A stretch of DNA of 16,463 nt from Dehalococcoidia bacterium (lineage in GTDB: Bacteria > Chloroflexota > Dehalococcoidia > Dehalococcoidales > Fen-1064), in assembly GCA_011192055.1 (NCBI GenBank), contig DUES01000182.1:1-16463 (forward strand), read 5' to 3'. Below are positions 1-6,961 of the stretch, one piece after another. A program made the position numbers and the translations under genes. The notes beneath the pieces are model-generated. The model ran no database searches. It had not been told where the DNA came from and saw only the letters and a program-made list of their open reading frames with translations. Every line of letters starts with the position of its first letter. Position 1 is the first letter of the stretch.

Positions 1-564
1 AGGGAATTCGGGTTCCTGAGAGAGGTGCTGGTAGCCCCCATGAGCCGTACCGGCATCGTCCTCGGTAAAACGGCGGGTACTGCCGTCATCGCTCTCGCGC
101 AGGGATTTATAATGCTGGCTCTTGCACCTGTTATCGGCGTAAAGCTAAGCCCGATAATGGTAGTACAGCTGATACCCCTGATAATACTGGTATCCGCGTC
201 TCTGTCAGGTCTGGGTATCCTGGTAGCCTCCCGCATGCGCTCCCAGCAGGGGTTCCAGATGCTGATACAGATTATCATTATGCCGCTTGTCTTTCTGTCC
301 GGCGTTTTCTTCCCGGTCAACAACGTACCGGCTTGGCTCGAGGTTATTTCGAAGATTAACCCCCTGACCTATGGTGTGGACGCAATCCGCCAGGTATTCC
401 TCAGCGTAACGGCGGCTGCAAACAGTGGGGCTGCTGGCGGCAGTACTATTGGAGTAACGGTATTTGGTCATACCATGACGGTTCTCGATGATACGCTGGT
501 AATCGCTGCCCTCGGTGCCGTACTCATGGCTGCAGCCGTATGGGCATTCAACAAACAGGAATAA
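1..564 (+). CDS. ABC-2 type transporter permease, 5' truncated
   Basis: This is the C-terminal part of an integral membrane permease. The reading frame is open from base 1, so the start lies outside the window; the ATG at 25 is internal. The first residues (REFGFLREVLVAPMSR) match the cytoplasmic segment conserved in DrrB/ABC-2 permeases. Several hydrophobic segments follow, then the family hallmark near residues 95-125: a membrane segment ending in FLSG, a FFP/VPAWL loop and NPLTYGVDAIR. The protein ends in a last membrane helix and a short charged tail. Such permeases pair with a separate ATPase, usually encoded just upstream, to export drugs, lipids or polysaccharide; the substrate cannot be read here. 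No functional link to the kinase downstream is evident, and 235 bp separate them. The family call is sure, the substrate unknown. Confidence 0.9.
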   Translation, partial: REFGFLREVLVAPMSRTGIVLGKTAGTAVIALAQGFIMLALAPVIGVKLSPIMVVQLIPLIILVSASLSGLGILVASRMRSQQGFQMLIQIIIMPLVFLSGVFFPVNNVPAWLEVISKINPLTYGVDAIRQVFLSVTAAANSGAAGGSTIGVTVFGHTMTVLDDTLVIAALGAVLMAAAVWAFNKQE

Positions 565-589
565 CACGCAGGCGGATTATCTGAAACCG

Positions 590-643
590 GGCCGTCCTGC
601 TCTGCATCCGGCACTCACGGCCACGCAAATTTATATATTTTTC
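590..643 (+). terminator. weak possible terminator after the permease gene
   Basis: A 6-bp stem (GGCCGT at 590-595 with ACGGCC at 617-622) is followed, after an A-rich stretch, by a T-rich run around 631-643. The loop is long and the T-run is offset from the stem, so this is a poor intrinsic terminator. The position 26 bp after the permease stop is its main support. Confidence 0.25.
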
Positions 644-697
644 TGTCTATTGTCTACCCTCGGGACACTTAATCCCGCCTGACTTTCCTGGTATGGA

Positions 698-727
698 TTG
701 CCCCTTTTCCTGTATTAGGTTTATAAT
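698..727 (+). promoter_or_regulatory. putative sigma-70 promoter of the histidine kinase gene
   Basis: TTGCCC (698-703) and a perfect TATAAT (722-727) are separated by 18 bp. Transcription would begin near 734, giving a leader of about 65 nt before the kinase ATG at 800. The -35 box matches the consensus at only four of six positions. The leader contains CCAGAGATT at 761-769, which weakly resembles the half-sites described upstream of the second response regulator, but it is a single copy. Confidence 0.45.
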
Positions 728-799
728 ATGCTCTCTGCAGTGAATTAATAGTTATATTTCCCAGAGATTGCATGAAAGTACATTTCGACAGGAAGGAAG

Positions 800-2668
800 A
801 TGGGGGAACCAGTTCTGAACCACGGGTTTACCGAAGAAGCTGCCGGACAGGGGGATGATTTCGCCTCGTATCTCCTGGAAACTCTCCCTACAGCCTTAGT
901 CCTGACAAGTCCGGACACATCCATACAATACGTTAACTCTGCCCTGCAACAGATTACGCAGTTTACATCAAATGAGCTTTCCGGGTGCCTGGCTCCGTAT
1001 CCCTGGGCTTGCCCGGATGTACCGGATACAACTTTGAAAGACCAGGAAAAAGCGCTGGACAATGGTACTGTAACCACGGAAAAGGTCATCTGCAGGAAGA
1101 ATGGCACCCGGTGCTGGATAGAACAGACAATTACTCCGGTGAACCGTGGAAGTGATACCGGGTATTTCCTGCAGAGCTGGGTTGATATCACGAAACGAAA
1201 GGAGGCGGAGCGTCTTCTTGGCAGACGAACGAAAGAACTGCAGTGGCAGTCTGCCATTAACAAGGAAGCTTCACGGACCGCCCTTTCACTGGATGATACA
1301 CTCCAGCGACTGGTCATATTGCTGCACAGGGCTCTTCCTCATCCGGAGAACATGTGCGCCCGGATGATTGTTAATAACAGGGAATTCAGTACACCGAATT
1401 TCAAAGAAACGCCGTGGCACTATGCCTGGTCGATAACGTTACGAGGCGTGAATATTGGACGTATTGAAGTAAATTACCTGCAGGAACCCTCTACCGCAGA
1501 GGAGAAGGTGGTCTCAAGAGAGGAAAGGTTCCTGATTGATATTGTCGCCTCCAGGGTTGCTGAAATAGTGGAACGAATGCAAGCCAGTGACATATTCCAG
1601 ATACTTGCTCACAGCTCTCTGGTCGGGGTTTACGTTGAGCGTGATGGCAAGTTCCTTTTTGTCAATCCGCAAGTACTGAAATACACCGGTTACAGCGAAG
1701 ATGAACTGCTTGGCACCAACACGCTGGACATCGTCTATCCGGCAGACCGGGCCCAGGTAAGGCAGAACACGGTAAGCATGCTGAAAGGGCAATTATCCGC
1801 TCCCTATGAATGCAGGGTAGTTAGAAAGGATGGTCAGATAAGGTGGATACTGGAGAAGACCACGTCCATTATCTATGAGGGCAAGCGTGCAGTACTGGGC
1901 TACCTCATGGATAATACTGAACGAAAGGAGCTGGAGTGGGACGTCGCCAAGTATAAAGAGCTGGACCAGATGAAGAGAAACCTGCTTTCAACGGTGTCCC
2001 ACGAGTTACGTACTCCTCTCAGCAATATCAAGGGATATGCCAATATGCTTATCGATTATGAGCAAAAACTGAATGACCAACAGAGACGGGAGTTTGTAAA
2101 GGGCATAGACAAGGACACTGACAGGTTGACCGATTTTGTAAATGACCTGCTGAATTTATCGCGTCTCGAAGCCGGACTCCTCAGTGTCGAGAAAAAACTG
2201 TACAGTATCAGCAGTCTGCTGCGCGAGGTGGTAGATGAAGCCAGTATTCGCTGGTCTTCCCATCATATCAAGTTGAAAATAACCAGGAGCCTGCCCAGGG
2301 TAAATATCGACCCCGGCCGTATCAGGCAGGTGCTCGATAATCTCATTGACAATGCCTGCAAGTACTCGGCGCACAATACCGAGGTCGTCGTCTCCGGCAG
2401 GAAAACAGGCAGTGAGCTACACATCGGCATTCATGACCAGGGTATTGGCATACCTGCCGGGGACCTTGAGAAGGTTTTTGACCCGATGTATCGCATTGAC
2501 CGGGAACACATCAGGAAAGTACCCGGTATCGGGCTCGGATTATCGGTATGCAAAGGCCTGGTAGATGCCCACAATGGTCATATCTGGTTTGAGAGTGAGG
2601 TAGGTAAAGGAAGTACATGCTGGTTTACCCTGCCGCTTGACGAGGCAAAGGCTTCAGGTACAGGTTAG
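800..2668 (+). CDS. soluble PAS-GAF-PAS sensor histidine kinase
   Basis: A cytoplasmic sensor kinase of 622 aa. Domain order by eye: PAS about 22-130, a GAF-like domain about 145-262 (ending in the typical EERFLIDIVASRVAEIVERM helix), a second PAS about 263-374, a HisKA dimerisation domain about 390-457 with phospho-acceptor His401 in VSHELRTP, and an HATPase domain with N-box Asn514/Asn518, G1 box HDQGIGIP (546-552) and G2 box GIGLGL (576-581). All kinase residues expected for activity are present. There is no signal peptide or membrane segment, so the signal is probably internal, such as redox, a small molecule or a bound cofactor; which one is not visible. The ATG is preceded by GGAAGGA at 791-797. 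The response regulator gene starts 80 bp downstream without an obvious terminator, so the two are likely co-transcribed and cognate. Confidence 0.93.
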   Translation: MGEPVLNHGFTEEAAGQGDDFASYLLETLPTALVLTSPDTSIQYVNSALQQITQFTSNELSGCLAPYPWACPDVPDTTLKDQEKALDNGTVTTEKVICRKNGTRCWIEQTITPVNRGSDTGYFLQSWVDITKRKEAERLLGRRTKELQWQSAINKEASRTALSLDDTLQRLVILLHRALPHPENMCARMIVNNREFSTPNFKETPWHYAWSITLRGVNIGRIEVNYLQEPSTAEEKVVSREERFLIDIVASRVAEIVERMQASDIFQILAHSSLVGVYVERDGKFLFVNPQVLKYTGYSEDELLGTNTLDIVYPADRAQVRQNTVSMLKGQLSAPYECRVVRKDGQIRWILEKTTSIIYEGKRAVLGYLMDNTERKELEWDVAKYKELDQMKRNLLSTVSHELRTPLSNIKGYANMLIDYEQKLNDQQRREFVKGIDKDTDRLTDFVNDLLNLSRLEAGLLSVEKKLYSISSLLREVVDEASIRWSSHHIKLKITRSLPRVNIDPGRIRQVLDNLIDNACKYSAHNTEVVVSGRKTGSELHIGIHDQGIGIPAGDLEKVFDPMYRIDREHIRKVPGIGLGLSVCKGLVDAHNGHIWFESEVGKGSTCWFTLPLDEAKASGTG

Positions 2669-2748
2669 ACCGGGCTATAGGAACCTTCTGTTCCGCCATC
2701 GTTATTAACCGGTTATTCCGCATAAATATCTGAACGGGGATTAAATTT

Positions 2749-3447
2749 ATGGCAAACAACCGGATTACTGTATTGGTGGTAGATGATGACGAGCGCACGC
2801 TCTTAATGCTTAGCAGAATGCTAAGTCTTGAAGGGTACGACATCATGACCGCCATCAATGGAGTCGAAGCGCTCGAGAAATTCGATGAGCAACCACCTGA
2901 CCTGGTGCTCCTGGATGTCCAGATGCCGGGGATGGACGGCTACGAGGTATGCCGCCGCTTACGTGAATACTCCCAGGTCCCAATAGTAATGCTCACCGCT
3001 AAAGACAGTGAACAGGAAACCATCAATGGACTTGATACGGGCGCCGATGACTATATCACCAAGCCCTACCTGCCCAAAGAAATGCTGGCCAGGATACGTG
3101 CGTCACTGCGCCGGACAAGGCTGTGGGACGAACGGCCATCAGCGCCTTTTGTACTCAGCGACCTCGTAATTGACTTTGATTCACACAAGGTAACCTGCAA
3201 CGACAGTGAGGTATTTCTTACTGCCACGGAATACAGGCTCCTCTCTTATCTGGCACGCAATGCAGGCCGGGTTCTCACCTCTGATTCTATCCTGACCACC
3301 GTCTGGGGCGAAGGGTACTACGGCGATATCCACCTTCTTCAATCGACCATGACCAATCTCAGGGGAAAAATCAATGATGATGCCCGGAAACCGAAGTATA
3401 TCCAGACCAGATTCGGCATTGGCTACATGATGAAGAAAGAACCATAG
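2749..3447 (+). CDS. OmpR/PhoB-family response regulator (first of a pair)
   Basis: A two-domain transcription regulator of 232 aa. The receiver (about 6-118) has the acidic pair Asp12/Asp13, phospho-acceptor Asp56 (LLDVQMPGMDG), switch Thr83 and Lys105 in the TKP motif. A winged-helix domain (about 135-230) follows, with recognition-helix region HLLQSTMTNLR at 195-205. It follows the kinase gene by 80 bp on the same strand and is its most likely partner. It aligns without gaps along its full length to the second regulator at 3656; in the last 76 residues the two differ at 14 positions by my hand count. No copy of the GAGAATA-type array is seen just upstream of this gene, so it probably depends on the kinase promoter. 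The start ATG has a GGGGA element at 2734-2738. Confidence 0.93.
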   Translation: MANNRITVLVVDDDERTLLMLSRMLSLEGYDIMTAINGVEALEKFDEQPPDLVLLDVQMPGMDGYEVCRRLREYSQVPIVMLTAKDSEQETINGLDTGADDYITKPYLPKEMLARIRASLRRTRLWDERPSAPFVLSDLVIDFDSHKVTCNDSEVFLTATEYRLLSYLARNAGRVLTSDSILTTVWGEGYYGDIHLLQSTMTNLRGKINDDARKPKYIQTRFGIGYMMKKEP

Positions 3448-3547
3448 GTTCCTTATATACCAGCAATAAAACACATCACATCAAAGCGCCGTTCACTAAC
3501 TTGCACCCCGAGTTTTTCAGTACAACACTTTCACCAGACACTACCCA

Positions 3548-3609
3548 GAGAATTTCTTGAGAATATACCCCTATTATTTGTGGATTTCTTGAGTAAATCT
3601 GCGTATCAT
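3548..3609 (+). promoter_or_regulatory. phased half-sites and -10 box upstream of the second response regulator
   Basis: GAG-containing half-sites begin at 3548 (GAGAATT), 3559 (GAGAATA) and 3591 (GAGTAAA), with a degenerate one at 3580 (GTGGATT). The spacings are 11 and 32 bp, so they fall on one DNA face. TATCAT at 3604-3609 can serve as the -10 box; its first base lies 13 bp after the first base of the last half-site. No sigma-70 -35 box sits at normal spacing, as expected for a promoter activated by a PhoB/OmpR-type protein bound over the -35 region. The nearest candidates to bind here are the two regulators flanking it; that is inference. The same layout recurs before the oxidoreductase operon at 4444-4516. 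Confidence 0.6.
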
Positions 3610-3655
3610 AAAGGAACCCTGGGGATATGTAGGTTAACGCAAGAGGTATAAACCT

Positions 3656-4354
3656 GTGAGTTCCAAGAAAATCACAATTCAGGTGATCGATGACGATGAA
3701 CGCACACTGCGCATGCTCGTAAACCTGCTGGGGCTCGAAGGATACCGTGTTATCACTGCAAGCAATGGGACCGAAGCACTGCAACAGTTTGATGAGCAAA
3801 CACCGGACCTGGTCATGCTTGATGTAAAAATGCCGGGCATGGACGGTTACGAGGTATGCCGTCGAATTCGTGAATTTTCCCCTGTACCCGTGGTTATGCT
3901 CACTGCCAGAGACAGTGAAGAAGATGCTATTGCCGGACTGGACGCCGGTGCCGATGATTACGTCACCAAGCCATTTCTGGCACGTGAACTAATAGCCAGA
4001 ATACGGGCGTCACTGCGAAGGACCAGGCTATGGAATGAAAATCCGTCAGCACCCTTCGAGATGGGCAATCTGAAAGTCGATTTTAACAACCACATAGTCA
4101 GGCGCGGAGACGAAGATTTACATCTTACCGCTACCGAGTACCGGCTTTTGTCCTACCTGGCCCGTAATGCAGGCCGGGTGCTGACCACAGATACCATTTT
4201 AACCACGGTATGGGGAGAAGGCTACTACGGAGATGTCCACCTGCTCCAGTCGACCATGGCAAACCTGAGAAACAAGATTGGCGATAATGCCAGGAAACCC
4301 GAATTCATCCTGACCAGGACAGGCATTGGCTACATGATGATGAGAGAATCCTGA
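3656..4354 (+). CDS. OmpR/PhoB-family response regulator (second of a pair)
   Basis: A second two-domain regulator of 232 aa, paralogous to the one at 2749. Receiver residues Asp12/Asp13, phospho-acceptor Asp56 (MLDVKMPGMDG), Thr83 and Lys105 are all present, so it should be phosphorylatable. The winged-helix domain has recognition-helix region HLLQSTMANLR, differing from the first regulator only by Thr to Ala inside that segment, so both may bind very similar DNA. The start is GTG at 3656, supported by AAGAGGT at 3641-3647. Unlike the first regulator it has its own upstream region (208 bp) with a promoter-like array, and it is closed by an intrinsic terminator. It may be autoregulated and control the oxidoreductase operon that follows. 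Whether the single kinase phosphorylates both regulators cannot be told from sequence. Confidence 0.93.
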   Translation: MSSKKITIQVIDDDERTLRMLVNLLGLEGYRVITASNGTEALQQFDEQTPDLVMLDVKMPGMDGYEVCRRIREFSPVPVVMLTARDSEEDAIAGLDAGADDYVTKPFLARELIARIRASLRRTRLWNENPSAPFEMGNLKVDFNNHIVRRGDEDLHLTATEYRLLSYLARNAGRVLTTDTILTTVWGEGYYGDVHLLQSTMANLRNKIGDNARKPEFILTRTGIGYMMMRES

Positions 4355-4383
4355 ACGTTCCGCATCGTCCGAATAAGCAATCC

Positions 4384-4417
4384 AAACGGGGAGTAACCAA
4401 AGTTTGCTCCCCGTTTT
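4384..4417 (+). terminator. intrinsic terminator after the second response regulator
   Basis: A perfect 10-bp stem (AAACGGGGAG at 4384-4393 with CTCCCCGTTT at 4407-4416) encloses a 13-nt loop and runs into TTTT at 4414-4417. It lies 30 bp after the stop codon and separates the regulator gene from the oxidoreductase operon, which therefore needs its own promoter. Confidence 0.8.
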
Positions 4418-4443
4418 CGTCTCCCGGAGTAAAAAGGACTCAT

Positions 4444-4516
4444 GAGAGTATCTGGATAATTCCTTGAGAATACAGACCTTTATCTTGAGGTAGTCCTGAG
4501 AATACTGCTCTATGAT
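4444..4516 (+). promoter_or_regulatory. phased half-sites and -10 box of the oxidoreductase operon
   Basis: Half-sites begin at 4444 (GAGAGTA), 4455 (GATAATT), 4466 (GAGAATA), 4487 (GAGGTAG) and 4498 (GAGAATA), giving spacings of 11, 11, 21 and 11 bp. TATGAT at 4511-4516 is the likely -10 box, 13 bp after the first base of the last half-site. The offsets of -43, -32 and 0 relative to the last half-site match exactly those upstream of the second response regulator. The expected transcript start near 4523 lies after the ATG at 4512, which supports translation starting at 4560. Direct repeats on an 11-bp period are the known binding mode of PhoB/OmpR-family activators; assigning the local regulators is inference. 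Confidence 0.65.
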
Positions 4517-4559
4517 GTGCATATCAGACAAAACCCGTAGTCCGGAAGGGGGATCAATC

Positions 4560-5018
4560 ATGGCAGAGGATCTTAAAAAGGTAGACGAAATAATAGATAA
4601 CCATGACGGTAAGACCGAAGCACTTATCCAGATACTGCTGGATATTCAACACGAGTACCGCTGGCTATCCAAGCCGATTTTACTGCACATATGCGAAAGG
4701 CTGGATATTCCCCTTGCCCGCATCTACCACCTGGCAACATTCTACAAGCACTTCAGCCTGCTTCCACAGGGGCGTCATTCCATTTCGGTCTGTCTGGGTA
4801 CTGCCTGCCATGTCCGGGGTGCCACGCGTCTGCTCGATCGCGTCACCGATATTATTGGTGTCGAATCGGGGCAGACAACACCGGACGAGCGGTTCACCCT
4901 CAGCACCGTAAACTGCCTGGGGTGCTGTGCATTGGGACCCGTAATGGTGATTGATGAGGAATATGCCAGTGACCCGAAAGTAAAAGAACTCAAGCAGCTC
5001 GTGGCCACCCGGGAGTAG
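4560..5018 (+). CDS. nuoE: NuoE/HndA-like thioredoxin-fold [2Fe-2S] subunit of an NAD(H) oxidoreductase
   Basis: A soluble electron-transfer subunit of 152 aa, close to the usual NuoE length. A helical N-terminal part (about 1-70) precedes a thioredoxin-like domain with the [2Fe-2S] ligands Cys78-x4-Cys83 (CLGTAC) and Cys119-x3-Cys123 (CLGCC). The ATG at 4560 is preferred because GGAAGGGGG at 4544-4552 is well placed. The in-frame ATG at 4512 overlaps the predicted -10 box and would add 16 unlikely residues. In complex I, HoxE and bifurcating hydrogenases this subunit docks on the FMN subunit, which is encoded 23 bp downstream. It is the first gene of a three-gene operon. The family is clear; whether it serves a hydrogenase, formate dehydrogenase or other partner is unknown. 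Confidence 0.92.
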   Translation: MAEDLKKVDEIIDNHDGKTEALIQILLDIQHEYRWLSKPILLHICERLDIPLARIYHLATFYKHFSLLPQGRHSISVCLGTACHVRGATRLLDRVTDIIGVESGQTTPDERFTLSTVNCLGCCALGPVMVIDEEYASDPKVKELKQLVATRE

Positions 5019-5041
5019 CCCGGTCACAGAAGGAGGAAACC

Positions 5042-6949
5042 ATGTCAATACTGAAATCGGCTGCTGACCTGGAGAAACTTCGTGAAGATATCCTGTCCGG
5101 CAGAGACCCGAATAAATGCTGGATCTCCATATGCGGTGGGACGGGATGCCTGGCTCTGGGAGCAGGCAAGGTAATATCCGCTTTTGAACGGGAGCTGAAA
5201 GAACACGGCCTGGATACAGATGTGGAAGTTAAGATAACGGGCTGTCCCGGTTTCTGTGAAAGAGGTTCGCTGGTGGTCATCAAGCCGGAGAATATCCTGT
5301 ACCAGCAGGTCAGAGAAGAACACGTACCGGATATTGTATCCCGGACCATTATCAAGGGAGAAATAGTTGACGACCTGCTCTACGTTGATGGTGAGACCGG
5401 TGAAAAGGTAGTCCACGAAGATGACGTCCCGTTCTACCGGAGACAGTTACGTCTCCTGCTGGCGGACAACTCCAAGATTGACCCGAACAGCATCGACGAC
5501 TATATTGCACTGGGCGGGTACGCTGCCCTGGCTAAGGCCCTCCTGGAAATGTCTCCTGAGGACGTAGTTGAGGAAGTCAAACAGGCCGGTCTGCGCGGCA
5601 GAGGTGGCGGCGGTTTTCCTGCCGGTATCAAATGGGAAACTACCCGCAATGCACCGTCGGATATCAGGTACGTTATCGTTAATGCCGATGAAGGTGACCC
5701 CGGTGCTTTCATGGACCGGAGTCTGCTCGAGGGCAATCCGCATAGTGTCCTGGAAGGTCTGATTATCGGTGCGTATGCGATTGGTGCCAGTCAGGGCTTT
5801 GTCTATGTCCGCCAGGAATACCCGCTGACTGTAGAAAATGTAAACATTGCTATCGGGCAGATGAGAGAATACGGCCTTATCGGCGATAATATCCTCGGTT
5901 CGGGATTCAATTTTGATATTGCCGTTCACCGTGGTGCCGGTGCTTTCGTATCCGGCGAGTCCAGTGCCCTGATGACGGCTATCGAGGGAAAAGTCGGTGA
6001 ACCACGTCCAAAATATATTCGCACGGCCGTTAGCGGAATACATGGCAAACCGAGTAATCTCAACAATGTTGAGACGTGGGCCAATGTGCCGCTGATAATC
6101 AAACATGGCTCCAAGTGGTACAGCGGTGTCGGTACCGAGGGCAGCAAGGGCACAAAGATATTTTCACTGGTGGGTAAGGTCAATAACACCGGACTCGTGG
6201 AAGTACCCATGGGAATGCCGCTCCGCGAGATTATTTACAGTATCGGTGGTGGTATCCTCAACGAAAAGAAATTCAAGGCAGTCCAGACCGGAGGTCCTTC
6301 CGGCGGTGTCATTCCGGAGGAACTCCTTGACCTTCCGGTGGACTTCGATGAACTGTCCAAAGCAGGTTCAATGATGGGCTCCGGCGGCATGATTGTCATG
6401 GACGAAGATACCTGCGTGGTAGATGTTGCCAGGTATTTTCTGGATTTTCTGTCCGATGAGTCCTGTGGCAAGTGTATTCCCTGTCGTGAGGGCATTGAGC
6501 AGATGGTGGAAATACTGAACAGGATTTGCGGTGGTGAAGGAATTGAAGGAGATATAGAAACCCTGCAGGACCTTGGCGATACGATGCAGGAATGTGCCCT
6601 GTGCGCCCTGGGTCAATCAGCACCCAATCCCGTAATGAGCACTATTCAATACTTCAAGAAGGAATACGAAGACCACATCGCGCGGAAATGCTGTCCTGCC
6701 GGAGCGTGCAAGGCACTGGTAAATTACTACATAGAGCCGGACAAGTGTCAGGCCTGCATGATATGTCTCAGGAATTGCCCGGTAGGAGCAATTGAAGGCG
6801 GCAAGAACCTGGTACATACAATCAACCAGGACAAGTGCACGAAATGCGGCACCTGCCTGGAGGTCTGCCCCACCAGGTTCAGTGCCGTGACCAAGCTCTC
6901 CGGGGTTGAAATACCGGGACCGGTGGCAGCAGGAACAACAGTGAGGTAA
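5042..6949 (+). CDS. nuoF: NuoF/HydB-like FMN, NAD(H)-binding iron-sulfur subunit
   Basis: The diaphorase subunit (635 aa), longer than complex I NuoF because it has extra domains at both ends. From the N-terminus: a thioredoxin-like [2Fe-2S] domain (Cys31, Cys36, Cys68, Cys72); the FMN/NAD(H) core with glycine-rich GLRGRGGGGFPAG at 183-195 and NADEGDPGAFMDRS at 214-227; an SLBB region; the [4Fe-4S] site CGKCIPC (Cys475, 478, 481) with its fourth ligand at Cys521; CCPAGACK at 550-557; and a C-terminal two-[4Fe-4S] ferredoxin domain (Cys569/572/575/579 and Cys599/602/605/609). This architecture is that of HydB/HndC-type subunits of NAD-linked, often electron-bifurcating, hydrogenases and related enzymes, rather than plain complex I. 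AGGAGG at 5031-5036 supports the start. Bifurcation itself is inference. Confidence 0.93.
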   Translation: MSILKSAADLEKLREDILSGRDPNKCWISICGGTGCLALGAGKVISAFERELKEHGLDTDVEVKITGCPGFCERGSLVVIKPENILYQQVREEHVPDIVSRTIIKGEIVDDLLYVDGETGEKVVHEDDVPFYRRQLRLLLADNSKIDPNSIDDYIALGGYAALAKALLEMSPEDVVEEVKQAGLRGRGGGGFPAGIKWETTRNAPSDIRYVIVNADEGDPGAFMDRSLLEGNPHSVLEGLIIGAYAIGASQGFVYVRQEYPLTVENVNIAIGQMREYGLIGDNILGSGFNFDIAVHRGAGAFVSGESSALMTAIEGKVGEPRPKYIRTAVSGIHGKPSNLNNVETWANVPLIIKHGSKWYSGVGTEGSKGTKIFSLVGKVNNTGLVEVPMGMPLREIIYSIGGGILNEKKFKAVQTGGPSGGVIPEELLDLPVDFDELSKAGSMMGSGGMIVMDEDTCVVDVARYFLDFLSDESCGKCIPCREGIEQMVEILNRICGGEGIEGDIETLQDLGDTMQECALCALGQSAPNPVMSTIQYFKKEYEDHIARKCCPAGACKALVNYYIEPDKCQACMICLRNCPVGAIEGGKNLVHTINQDKCTKCGTCLEVCPTRFSAVTKLSGVEIPGPVAAGTTVR

Positions 6950-6961
6950 GGAGGTGCAGCT

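Noticed and set aside
2731..2748. Search for the GAGAATA operator before the first response regulator
   Set aside because: No half-site array or TATSAT box at the shared spacing is present between 2669 and 2748. Only a loose GTTATT repeat was seen, too weak to report.
4512..4559. Upstream ATG start for the NuoE-like protein
   Set aside because: It overlaps the predicted -10 box and has no ribosome binding site. The ATG at 4560 has a strong one and gives the family-typical N-terminus.
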